NCBI GenBank assembly: GCA_017409025.1
Contig: JAFQTN010000001.1
Coordinates: 1-64,000, forward strand
Source of the DNA: Bacilli bacterium
GTDB lineage: Bacteria; Bacillota_I; Bacilli_A; RF39; UBA660
DNA length: 64,000 nt
Direction: 5' to 3'
Each line of letters starts with the position of its first letter. Position 1 is the stretch's first letter. Under the pieces are notes generated by a model that searched no databases, was not told the origin of the DNA, and worked only from the letters and a program-made list of their open reading frames with translations. Below are positions 51,963 through 59,257 of this stretch, one piece after another. Position numbers and translations under genes: made by a program.

Positions 51963-53774
51963 ATGAATAATATAAGAAATATCGCTATAATAGCGCACGT
52001 AGACCATGGTAAAACAACTCTAGTAGATAGATTATTACAAAAATCAGGAACATTTAGAGAAAATGAACAAGTAGATGAAAGAGTAATGGACTCAAATGAT
52101 ATTGAAAAAGAAAGAGGAATTACTATCTTAGCTAAAACTACTGCTATTAATTATAAGGATTATAAAATAAATATTTTAGATACACCAGGACATGCTGATT
52201 TTGGTGGAGAAGTAGAAAGAATTATGAATATGGTTGATGGTGTATTACTTCTAGTAGATGCCTATGAAGGAACAATGCCACAAACTAGATTCGTTTTAAA
52301 GAAAGCACTTGAAGCTAACGTTAAACCAATCGTTTTAATAAACAAAGTAGATAAACCAACAGCAAGAATTGAAAAAGTATTAGATGAAGTAATTGACCTG
52401 TTTATCGAACTTGGTGCAACAGATGAACAATTAGATTTTAAAACAGCATATGTATCAGCCCTAAATGGAACAGCATCATTAGATCCTGATATTAATACTC
52501 AACAAGAAGACTATTCTTGTATCTATGATTTAATTATTAATGAAATACCAGCTCCAGATGTAAATGTTGAGGCACCACTTCAATTTCAACCAGCATTACT
52601 AGACTATAGTGAATATGTTGGAAGAATTGGCATAGGAAGAATTAAATCAGGAACTATTAAAGAAAATGAAATGGTATCATGCATGCGTTTAGATGGGACA
52701 ATTAAACAATTTAGAATTCAAAAATTATTTGGTTTCTTTGGATTAAAAAGAATTGAAATAAAAGAAGCACATGCTGGAGAAATCGTAGCAATTGCAGGTC
52801 TTCCAGATATATCTGTTGGTGAAACTGTATGTAACCCAGGAAAAGAAGAAGCACTACCTGTATTAAGAATCGATGAACCAACTCTAAAAATGACATTTAT
52901 GACTAACGATAGTCCATTCGTAGGACGTGATGGTGAATTCGTAACAGCTAGAAAAATTGAAGAAAGATTATATAAAGAAACACAAAAAGATGTCAGTTTG
53001 AAAGTAGAAACATCGGGACAAGATTCATGGGTTGTATCTGGTCGTGGAGAATTACACTTATCTATTCTTATTGAAAATTTAAGAAGAGAAGGTTATGAAC
53101 TACAAGTATCAAAACCAGAAGTAATTATAAAGGAAATTGACGGAATCAAATATGAACCATACGAAGATGTTCAAATTGAAGTTCCTGAAGAAACTGTAGG
53201 ACCTGTAATTGAAGCCCTAGGACTTCGAGGAGCAAAAATGGAAAATATGACTAATGTAAATAACTTAGTTAGATTAATATATACTATTCCATCACGTGGA
53301 CTAATTGGCTTTTCAACAGACTTTATGACAATGACTAAAGGATATGGAATTCTAAACCATACATTTAAAGAATATTTACCACAAGAATCTATTACTATTG
53401 GAGAAAGAAAACTAGGTGTTCTAGTTTCTATGGAAAACGGGAAAGCTACAGCATACTCAATTGGTAACCTAGAAGATAGAGGTATTATGTTCATAGAACC
53501 TGGTACTGAAGTATATGAAGGAATGATTGTTGGTGAATGTAATCGTGAAAATGATTTAGCAGTAAATGTAGTAAAAGGAAAACAATTAACTAATACTAGA
53601 GCTGCAGGATCAGATCATACAGTAGTCTTAAAAAGACCAAGACCACTTCCATTAGAATACTGTCTAGAATATATTAATTCTGATGAATTAGTTGAAGTAA
53701 CCCCAAATTTTATAAGACTAAGAAAGAAAATTCTAAATACAGAACAAAGAAAGAAATTTGATTCCAAAAAATAA
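51963..53774 (+). CDS. typA: Ribosome-associated GTPase TypA/BipA
   Basis: This translation-factor GTPase supports ribosome assembly and stress growth. The 603 residues show the G motifs AHVDHGKTT (G1), RGITI (G2), DTPGHADF (G3), NKVDKP (G4) and SALNG (G5), then the EF-G-like domains II and V and the BipA-specific C terminus (GRGELHLSILIENLRREGYE, split at RGELHLSIL). The final segment LVEVTPNFIRLRKKIL is conserved. AGAAAGAAGGG precedes the ATG. It is monocistronic between two terminators. Confidence 0.96.
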   Translation: MNNIRNIAIIAHVDHGKTTLVDRLLQKSGTFRENEQVDERVMDSNDIEKERGITILAKTTAINYKDYKINILDTPGHADFGGEVERIMNMVDGVLLLVDAYEGTMPQTRFVLKKALEANVKPIVLINKVDKPTARIEKVLDEVIDLFIELGATDEQLDFKTAYVSALNGTASLDPDINTQQEDYSCIYDLIINEIPAPDVNVEAPLQFQPALLDYSEYVGRIGIGRIKSGTIKENEMVSCMRLDGTIKQFRIQKLFGFFGLKRIEIKEAHAGEIVAIAGLPDISVGETVCNPGKEEALPVLRIDEPTLKMTFMTNDSPFVGRDGEFVTARKIEERLYKETQKDVSLKVETSGQDSWVVSGRGELHLSILIENLRREGYELQVSKPEVIIKEIDGIKYEPYEDVQIEVPEETVGPVIEALGLRGAKMENMTNVNNLVRLIYTIPSRGLIGFSTDFMTMTKGYGILNHTFKEYLPQESITIGERKLGVLVSMENGKATAYSIGNLEDRGIMFIEPGTEVYEGMIVGECNRENDLAVNVVKGKQLTNTRAAGSDHTVVLKRPRPLPLEYCLEYINSDELVEVTPNFIRLRKKILNTEQRKKFDSKK

Positions 53775-53777
53775 ACT

Positions 53778-53806
53778 AACAGGTAATTAAAATACCTGTT
53801 TTTTTT
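53778..53806 (+). terminator. Terminator after typA
   Basis: AACAGGTA and TACCTGTT form an 8-bp stem with a 7-nt loop, followed by TTTTTT. Confidence 0.85.
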
Positions 53807-53823
53807 ACTACTGGTTAATTAAA

Positions 53824-53853
53824 TTGACAATAAAAATATCCCTCTGTTATAAT
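53824..53853 (+). promoter_or_regulatory. Consensus promoter ahead of ORF6N fragment
   Basis: TTGACA (53824-53829), an 18-nt spacer and TATAAT (53848-53853) precede ACGGAGG and the ATG at 53875. The gene fragment thus retains a complete expression signal. Confidence 0.75.
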
Positions 53854-53874
53854 CCTGATTACGGAGGTAATTAT

Positions 53875-53979
53875 ATGAATGAAATAAAAGGATTAGAAAG
53901 TAAAAATATAGAAAATATGATATATGAAATAAGGAGTAAGCAAGTAATGCTAGATAGAGAAATATCAGCAACCAAATGA
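53875..53979 (+). pseudogene. 5' fragment of an ORF6N-domain gene
   Basis: Gives 34 residues: MNEIKGLESKNIENMIYEIR then SKQVMLDREISATK and TGA. IYEIRxKQVMLDRE is the start of the ORF6N domain (antirepressor-type, normally continuing DLAxLYxV). The matching rest of an ORF6N protein begins at about 56350 (TTRDLARLYQC). The simplest reading is one gene split by the 2.4-kb AbiF module. It has a good promoter and ribosome binding site. Confidence 0.7.
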
Positions 53980-54134
53980 CACGACAAAAAATAATAGACT
54001 TAATTTCTTTTGAAAGTATTAATAAAAATAATATAAAATTATCAATTATAAATTGATTTATATAGCATTCTCTTATTAGAAATAAAACATAATCAAAGAT
54101 ATTAAATAAGTATTAAAATATTTGATTAGCAGTT

Positions 54135-54165
54135 GGATATGTTCTAATACATATCCTTTTATGGA
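54135..54165 (+). terminator. Hairpin terminator candidate in the module's left end
   Basis: GGATATG and CATATCC form a 7-bp stem with an 8-nt loop followed by TTTTA. It lies 26 bp before the AbiF promoter. The stretch 53980-54134 is AT-rich and shows no gene. Confidence 0.6.
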
Positions 54166-54190
54166 AATTTAGGAAGTTTTGTTCAAACTA

Positions 54191-54219
54191 TTGACGATGA
54201 TCATAAATTATGATATGAT
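54191..54219 (+). promoter_or_regulatory. Promoter of the AbiF leader RNA
   Basis: TTGACG (54191-54196), 17 nt, TATGAT (54214-54219). The start point at 54226-54228 coincides with CGATTGGT, the first conserved bases of the small RNA. Confidence 0.8.
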
Positions 54220-54225
54220 TTATAT

Positions 54226-54271
54226 CGATTGGTACTCAGGAAACTTTCGAAGCCCTGAGTCGTTTTTTTTT
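54226..54271 (+). ncRNA. Small hairpin RNA upstream of abiF (copy 1)
   Basis: The RNA would read CGATTGGT, a 7-bp stem ACTCAGG/CCTGAGT, an inner AAACTTTCGAAGC (with a possible CTT/AAG mini-stem), then CG and eight T. The same layout with a covarying stem occurs behind abiF (55178). The T run means most transcripts would end here and only read-through reaches abiF, as in type III toxin-antitoxin loci where an RNA antitoxin precedes an attenuator and toxin. Small RNAs linked to AbiF-family genes have been reported; I cannot check identity here. Confidence 0.75.
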
Positions 54272-54285
54272 AAAGGAAGTGAGTT

Positions 54286-55152
54286 ATGAAAGAATATAAG
54301 AATTCTAATGAATTATTAGATTATATAATATCAAAAGGTGTATCTGTTAATAATAAAGAAGATGCTTTATACAAAATTAAAACTTATTCTTATTATTCAA
54401 TCATAAATACCTATAAAGATGTTTTTAAAAATACTAATAATGAATATAAAAAGAATGTATCTTTTGATGAAATATATGCTTTGTTTGAATTTGATAAAAA
54501 TTTAAGAAGTATATTTCTAAAATATTCATTAGAAATTGAAATGATTTTAAAATCTTTATTAGCAGAAACAATATCTTCAAGATATGGTATAAAAGATTAT
54601 TTAATTAAGGAAAATTTTGATGATATTGTTAATAAAGCAACTATTACTGAATCAATTAATGTTATTGAAGAAGAAATAAATAAACAAAATGGAAAACATG
54701 AAGCCGTTACACATTATATTGATGAATATGGATTTGTTCCACCTTTTGTATTAACTAAAATCCTAACTTTAGGAGAATTAAGTAGATTATATGCTATGTT
54801 AAAACAATCAGATAGACAAAGCATAAGCAAAAACTTTAAATTATCAGATAGAGTGTTAAAACAAATAATTGTAAATATGACAATGATTAGAAATATATGT
54901 GCTCATAATGATAGATTATTTTCATTCCATAGTAAATTTAGAATATCATTTAAATATATTGAGAAAAACTATAATGAAAAATCTGTTAATATTTATATGA
55001 TTATGAAGTGTATGGAAAGTTTATTACCTAAAGACCAGAAAAAAGATTTTGTTAAGTTAATTAATATTGAAATAAAACAATTAAATAGTAAACTTAAATC
55101 AATCAAAATAGATAATATTTTAAATATAATGGGTTTTTATAAGAATAATTAA
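54286..55152 (+). CDS. AbiF/AbiD-type abortive infection protein (Abi_2, HEPN)
   Basis: The 288-residue helical protein matches the Abi_2 family: YSYYSIINTYKDVF, ALFEFDKNLRSIFLKYSLEIE, VPPFVLTKILTLGELSRLYAM. It carries the HEPN ribonuclease motif Rx4H as RNICAHNDR (Arg202, Asn203, His207). Such proteins are proposed RNase toxins that stop growth on phage infection, and HEPN Abi proteins are seen as relatives of Cas13 ancestors. AAAGGAAGTGAG precedes the ATG directly after the hairpin RNA's T run. The flanking small RNAs are the likely antitoxin or cofactor (inference). GC and codon use match the window. Confidence 0.9.
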   Translation: MKEYKNSNELLDYIISKGVSVNNKEDALYKIKTYSYYSIINTYKDVFKNTNNEYKKNVSFDEIYALFEFDKNLRSIFLKYSLEIEMILKSLLAETISSRYGIKDYLIKENFDDIVNKATITESINVIEEEINKQNGKHEAVTHYIDEYGFVPPFVLTKILTLGELSRLYAMLKQSDRQSISKNFKLSDRVLKQIIVNMTMIRNICAHNDRLFSFHSKFRISFKYIEKNYNEKSVNIYMIMKCMESLLPKDQKKDFVKLINIEIKQLNSKLKSIKIDNILNIMGFYKNN

Positions 55153-55177
55153 TTTATTAAAAGTATATAATAATATT

Positions 55178-55214
55178 GATTGGTACTTATGAAACTTTCG
55201 AAGCCATAAGTCGT
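55178..55214 (+). ncRNA. Small hairpin RNA downstream of abiF (copy 2)
   Basis: GATTGGT, stem ACTTATG/CATAAGT, the same AAACTTTCGAAGC centre and CG. Relative to copy 1 the stem differs by two compensatory base-pair changes (C-G to T-A, G-C to T-A), while the loop and flanks are identical. TATAAT at 55166-55171 is placed exactly to start transcription at G55178; no good -35 is visible. A separate terminator follows instead of an immediate T run. Confidence 0.7.
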
Positions 55215-55216
55215 CA

Positions 55217-55248
55217 AATCTCTATGAAATATCGTAGGGATTTTTTTA
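55217..55248 (+). terminator. Terminator of abiF and small RNA copy 2
   Basis: AATCTCTATG and CGTAGGGATT pair with G-U wobbles and run into TTTTTTT. Confidence 0.7.
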
Positions 55249-55264
55249 TTGAAAATACAAACAG

Positions 55265-55293
55265 TTGACAAACACATACAAATGTGCTACCAT
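55265..55293 (+). promoter_or_regulatory. Promoter of the 248-residue protein gene
   Basis: TTGACA (55265-55270), 17 nt, TACCAT (55288-55293), followed by AAAGGGGG and the ATG at 55323. Confidence 0.7.
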
Positions 55294-55322
55294 ATTAACC
55301 AAGTCAAAAGGGGGAATTTATA

Positions 55323-56069
55323 ATGGATAAAATTAATACAAATCCTAGTGTATGTACTAGTAGATGGACTAGGCCATGCGGCAGTAGTATATGGGAACCT
55401 GATATATATCCATCAAGAGAAGTATGGGATGCCCATGTAGCTAGAGAACAAAATTCAAGAGAAAAAGCAGAAGAAAATAGATGTAAAAAGTTAAGACAAA
55501 AAATGGAAGAAGCCATTTGTAGAAACTTTTCAGGAGAAGAATTAATTAAAATCCAACCTTATAAGGAAGCAATATTTGGATATTTAAAAGATAATGCTAA
55601 ATATGGAATTGAGGATTTACCGGTAACTTTAGAAAATTATATTGTAATTTATTATAAAGATTTAGCAGGTAAACATGTTACAACAAGTGAATATGGTTTT
55701 GTACAGTTAAATTCAAGAACAATTAATAATACAATAACTAACAAATTAAATAATAGATATTTTGATTGTGATCATATATTAGAAATGGTTTCAATAGATA
55801 TAGGAATGTCCAAAGAAGAAATTATCGCGTTAATAGAAATAGATAATGTAGATGAATCTCAATCTAATTTAGATATATTTAAAGATAAAGTATCTAAATT
55901 ATTAACATTAAAAAGAAACAATGATCCTTTTGCAATATCTGCTTCTGATTTTGTAACAGCTATTAACACAATAAAACTATTAAGAGGAAATCCAAAAATG
56001 ATGGGATTAACATATAACGAAATGTTAAGAAGAATGGATAAGAAATTACCACCTCGTACACGTCGTTAA
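55323..56069 (+). CDS. Uncharacterised protein of the AbiF module
   Basis: I do not recognise the family. The 248 residues start with a Cys/Trp/Pro-rich segment (CTSRWTRPCGSSIWEPD), then a charged coiled coil (about 38-72), then a helical domain with FDCDHILEMVSIDIGMSKEEI, and end with a basic PPRTRR tail. The first 60 codons are GC-richer than neighbours. It has its own promoter and terminator, lies 254 bp behind abiF and inside the apparent insertion, so it may be a separate cargo gene or accessory to defence. Confidence 0.6.
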   Translation: MDKINTNPSVCTSRWTRPCGSSIWEPDIYPSREVWDAHVAREQNSREKAEENRCKKLRQKMEEAICRNFSGEELIKIQPYKEAIFGYLKDNAKYGIEDLPVTLENYIVIYYKDLAGKHVTTSEYGFVQLNSRTINNTITNKLNNRYFDCDHILEMVSIDIGMSKEEIIALIEIDNVDESQSNLDIFKDKVSKLLTLKRNNDPFAISASDFVTAINTIKLLRGNPKMMGLTYNEMLRRMDKKLPPRTRR

Positions 56070-56090
56070 TTTATTTAAAAAGAATTCTGA

Positions 56091-56124
56091 AAGAAATTTC
56101 ATAACTAACGGATTTCTTTTTTTT
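56091..56124 (+). terminator. Terminator after the uncharacterised module gene
   Basis: AAGAAAT and ATTTCTT pair around a 14-nt loop and run into eight T. Confidence 0.7.
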
Positions 56125-56203
56125 ACTATTTCAACCGAAATAGTAACACACTACGATATTGGCATAGCCAATAACGATGCGTGCAAAGGGAATAATCCCT
56201 TTG
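56125..56203. repeat. Array of three perfect hairpins (possible oriT, origin or RNA)
   Basis: Three perfect inverted repeats in 79 bp: ACTATTTC-aacc-GAAATAGT, TATTGGC-ata-GCCAATA and CAAAGGGA-ataa-TCCCTTTG, separated by AACACACTACGA and ACGATGCGTG. They follow a terminator, have no T runs of their own and are not coding. Such clusters occur in transfer origins and replication origins. The remainder to 56264 holds nothing else I can name. Confidence 0.5.
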
Positions 56204-56264
56204 TAAACCCTAATTAAACAACATATTAAAAATTACTCATAAGTAATATTATTGTCTTTTTATT

Positions 56265-57164
56265 TTGTCCTATGATTACACAAAAAAAAGAAAAGACTAC
56301 CTAAAAATAATGAAATTGATACAATTGTGTCATTTGGTAACTACAAGAGATTTAGCAAGATTGTATCAATGCAAAAACGGAACAAAGACAATTAATCAAG
56401 CTGTAAAACGACATATTAATAGATTCCCAGAAAGATTTATGTTTAAGTTGACGAAAGAAGAATATATTTATATTCTAAGGTCCCAATTTGGGACCTTAGA
56501 ACTAGAACAAGGACAATATAGTAAATATTTACCATATGCATTTACAGAACAAGGAGTAGCAATGTTAGCAACAATCTTGAGGACTGAAGTAGCAGTTGGA
56601 GTAAGCATTTCAATTATGGATGCTTTTGTATTAATGAGAAAATACATATCTACCAATAATTGTGATAACAGAATATCTAATTTAGAAGCTAAATATATTG
56701 AACATGATACAAAAATAAATCAGATATTTAATGCTTTAGAATCCAAAAAGAAAATAAACGAAATATATTTCAATGGTCAAATATATGACGCATATTCAAA
56801 AATATTAAGTATTATTAAAGAATCTCAAGAAGAATTAATAATTATTGATAACTATGCAGACATTACTATCTTAGATATGATAAGTAAAATTAATATACCA
56901 GTAACGCTAATAACAACTAGAAATAATTATCTAACTAAAATAGATATAGAAAAATATAATAGTCAATACAATAATCTAAAAATCATTTACAACAATACAT
57001 TTCATGATAGATATCTAATTCTAGATAATAAAATAATATATCATATGGGTTCTTCTATAAATTATGCAGGAAGTAAAACGTTTTCTATAAATAAACTAGA
57101 AGATAAGATAGTAATAATTTCACTCATAAATGAAATAAAAAAGCATCTAATTAAAGATGCTTAA
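56265..57164 (+). CDS. ORF6N antirepressor-type protein with C-terminal HKD-like domain, probably 5'-truncated
   Basis: The frame holds an ORF6N domain (TTRDLARLYQCKNGTKTINQ, FPERFMFKL, LPYAFTEQGVAMLAT) and a coiled coil. A C-terminal phospholipase-D-like domain follows, with IIIDNYAD, FHDRYLILDNKIIYHMGSS (HxR/K type HDRYL) and SINKLEDK. The beginning before TTRDL does not match the usual IxxIRGxQVMLDR, there is no clear ribosome binding site (TTG 56265 or ATG 56310), and that missing part is found at 53875. So it is probably the 3' part of a split gene. The family is typical of phage and mobile elements. Confidence 0.75.
   Translation: MSYDYTKKRKDYLKIMKLIQLCHLVTTRDLARLYQCKNGTKTINQAVKRHINRFPERFMFKLTKEEYIYILRSQFGTLELEQGQYSKYLPYAFTEQGVAMLATILRTEVAVGVSISIMDAFVLMRKYISTNNCDNRISNLEAKYIEHDTKINQIFNALESKKKINEIYFNGQIYDAYSKILSIIKESQEELIIIDNYADITILDMISKINIPVTLITTRNNYLTKIDIEKYNSQYNNLKIIYNNTFHDRYLILDNKIIYHMGSSINYAGSKTFSINKLEDKIVIISLINEIKKHLIKDA
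56475..56499. repeat. 25-bp perfect palindrome inside the ORF6N gene
   Basis: CTAAGGTCCCAA, a central T and TTGGGACCTTAG form a full dyad within codons for LRSQFGTLE. It is exact over 12+12 bp, far beyond chance at this GC content, and could be an operator, a recombination site or an RNA hairpin affecting translation. Confidence 0.7.
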
Positions 57165-57622
57165 TACCCAAGTTCGTTATATATTTTCTCAACAATTTCT
57201 TGATTTGTTATTAAAGTTTTACAAAAAACTAATGTATTATCAACTCTAGTACTAATCATATATCTATTATTTGAAATAAGAATATATTTATAGTAGTTAT
57301 CTCCTTCAGTTTTATTTTCGAAAACCCCAGTACTTTTAAGTAAATTAAACTGAGAAATTTGATTTTCTTGTACTTTTTTAGCAGACTCAACGTCTGTATA
57401 ACTTACCATTTCAATTTCGATATCACCATAAGTAGCTACCATAGAACCAGTTATATATGAAACTTCATTATAACTATCCATATTATCACTTACAGTAAAA
57501 CTATTATTACTAGCTACAGTCTTAAAAGTATCTAAACTAGCAACCTCTAATTCTTTAGGTTCCCCACATCCTGTTAAAAATAAACATAAAATTAACATTA
57601 AACAAATACTTAACTTTTTCAT
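57161..57622 (-). CDS. Lipoprotein of unknown function
   Basis: The 153 residues start with a lipoprotein signal peptide (MKKLSICLMLILCLFLTGC, lipobox LTGC). A small soluble domain (about 25-150) follows with DTFKTVASNNSF, MVSYTDVESAKKVQENQI and YYKYILISNNRYMISTRVDNT, probably a two-layer alpha/beta fold outside the membrane. ATG at 57622 follows AGGAGG (minus strand). It overlaps the 3' end of the convergent ORF6N gene by 4 bp. Function unknown. Confidence 0.8.
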   Translation of the reverse strand: MKKLSICLMLILCLFLTGCGEPKELEVASLDTFKTVASNNSFTVSDNMDSYNEVSYITGSMVATYGDIEIEMVSYTDVESAKKVQENQISQFNLLKSTGVFENKTEGDNYYKYILISNNRYMISTRVDNTLVFCKTLITNQEIVEKIYNELGY

Positions 57623-57715
57623 AAATCCTCCTATTAATAAATTAATTATACCACTAATAACCATATTTATGTCAAACTTTTATTAAACTTTACATATAAT
57701 GTAGTAGGTGAAATT

Positions 57716-58057
57716 ATGAGTAATTTAGATAATTTTAAACTTTTTATAAAAAACAATCCAACCTTTGCCAGTTACATTAAAGATGATTCAATGACCTGGC
57801 AAAAATTTTATGAATTATATGATATGTATGGAGAAGATTCTCCAGTATGGGATGAATACAAAAAAGTGCATAAAAAGAGTACAACTTTAAATGATATAGT
57901 AAATATGGCAAAAAACATTGATATGAATAAACTTCAAGATGGCGTAAACTCTCTTAGCAAAGCAGTAGGATTATTTAGTGATATATTCGCCAATAGAGGT
58001 TCTAACACAACAAATACATATAAACCAAGAGCTGTCTATAGAAGGTTTGATGATTAA
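57716..58057 (+). CDS. ylbD: YlbD-like (putative spore coat) protein
   Basis: The 113 residues match the YlbD coat family: FKLFIKNNPTFASYIKDDSM, TWQKFYELYDMYGEDSPVWDEYK. The 'TWQxLYExW..YGEDxPVWxxY' pattern is diagnostic. The gene is followed by ylbE and ylbF homologues and later rsmD, the same order as in B. subtilis. AGGTGAAATT precedes the ATG. It overlaps ylbE by one base. Confidence 0.82.
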   Translation: MSNLDNFKLFIKNNPTFASYIKDDSMTWQKFYELYDMYGEDSPVWDEYKKVHKKSTTLNDIVNMAKNIDMNKLQDGVNSLSKAVGLFSDIFANRGSNTTNTYKPRAVYRRFDD

Positions 58058-58278
58058 TGACTCTTCATTTGCAATATCTTATTAATCAAGATCCAAGACA
58101 AAAACAATTCCTAAGAGAAAATTCATATTGGTATAAATATTTAAATAGAAACGAATCCTACTATAAAGATTTTATTGATGATATGAAAGATAAATATCAT
58201 TTAAAACCATCTGATAAAATAAATAAAATGGTAGAGAATATTAATATGATATCTACTTTTCTTGATGTCTTAAAATAA
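58057..58278 (+). CDS. ylbE: YlbE-like protein
   Basis: The 73 residues match the YlbE family: LINQDPRQKQFLRENSYWYK, then LNRNESYYKDFIDDMK. It starts on the last base of ylbD (TAATG) and so is translationally coupled. The function is unknown; conserved position next to ylbD and ylbF supports the call. Confidence 0.82.
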   Translation: MTLHLQYLINQDPRQKQFLRENSYWYKYLNRNESYYKDFIDDMKDKYHLKPSDKINKMVENINMISTFLDVLK

Positions 58279-58306
58279 TTATGTTATTATATCACTAGGT
58301 GATTAA

Positions 58307-58609
58307 ATGTCTGAAATAATAGAAAAAACATATAAGTTACTAGACACCTTAGATAAATCAGATCTTGTCAAAAACTTAACTTACTATAAATCAAAATTAT
58401 TATCTAACAATGAAGTTTTATCACTAGTAAAAAGAATAAATAAAGAAACTAATAATGAAGAAAAAGTAAAATTAAAGAAAGATTTATATAATATTAATGA
58501 CTATAAACATTATATGGAATCTTATAATGAACTATATTATATAGTTCTAAAAATAAATAAAAAATATTCTGAATATACAAACACTAAAGAAGGTGCTTGC
58601 AATGAATAA
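58307..58609 (+). CDS. ylbF: YlbF/YmcA-family protein
   Basis: The 100 residues are helical, with LLDTLDKSDLVKNLTYYKSK, the charged turn and YNELYYIVLKINKKYSEY at the end, as in YlbF/YmcA. In B. subtilis YlbF, YmcA and YaaT form the Y-complex that assists RNase Y and favours sporulation and biofilm formation. A short basic/acidic C terminus overlaps the laccase-domain start by 8 bp. AGGTGAT precedes the ATG. Confidence 0.75.
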   Translation: MSEIIEKTYKLLDTLDKSDLVKNLTYYKSKLLSNNEVLSLVKRINKETNNEEKVKLKKDLYNINDYKHYMESYNELYYIVLKINKKYSEYTNTKEGACNE

Positions 58610-59255
58610 TATAAAAATAGATATAGATAACTGTATTCTAAATATTTTCTCCAGTGATAAAATAGATAATATACTATCCAATTTAAATTTAAATAATTAT
58701 TATGAAGTAAAACAAATACATTCTGATATAGTTAATATCGTAGATGAAAATTATATTAATAATTCTATTGGTGATGCCATGATAACTAACATCCCTAATA
58801 AACCATTAATAATAAAAGTAGCTGACTGCGTGCCTTTACTTTTATATGATAAAGAAAATAAAGTTATATCTTTAGTTCATTCAGGTTGGAAAGGAACTCT
58901 AGAAAATATTACTACAAAGACCATTAAAATTATGATGGACAAATTTAATTCTAATCCTAAAAACATTAGTGCATACATTTATCCATCTATTAGAAAATGT
59001 CACTTTGAAGTTGAATATGATGTATACTCTTTATTCAAAAACAAAATAGAAAATATAGATAAATATACAACCCAAAAAGGTATTAAATATTATATTGACT
59101 TACAACAAATTATAAAAGATGAATTAAATAAATTAGGCATAACTAATATTATAGATACTTTTATCTGTACATACTGTAATCATGATATATATCATTCATA
59201 TAGATATAATCATACAGATAAAAGAAATATCTTATTAGTTATGATAAAGGAGTAA
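58602..59255 (+). CDS. Laccase-domain (YlmD/YfiH) purine nucleoside phosphorylase
   Basis: The 217 residues carry the multicopper-like YlmD/YfiH fold: KQIHSDIVNIVDE, VADCVPLLLYDKENKVISLVHSGWKGTL (its Cys and His zinc ligands in ADCVP and VHSGW), then YIYPSIRKCHFEV (Cys). The family acts as adenosine/inosine phosphorylase and deaminase in purine salvage. ATG at 58602 overlaps ylbF; AAGGTG lies upstream. It replaces the ylbG position of B. subtilis. Confidence 0.88.
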   Translation: MNNIKIDIDNCILNIFSSDKIDNILSNLNLNNYYEVKQIHSDIVNIVDENYINNSIGDAMITNIPNKPLIIKVADCVPLLLYDKENKVISLVHSGWKGTLENITTKTIKIMMDKFNSNPKNISAYIYPSIRKCHFEVEYDVYSLFKNKIENIDKYTTQKGIKYYIDLQQIIKDELNKLGITNIIDTFICTYCNHDIYHSYRYNHTDKRNILLVMIKE

Positions 59256-59257
59256 AA

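Noticed and set aside
54286-55214. CRISPR-like array from the two GATTGGT hairpins
   Set aside because: Only two copies, almost 1 kb apart, with no spacers and no cas genes.
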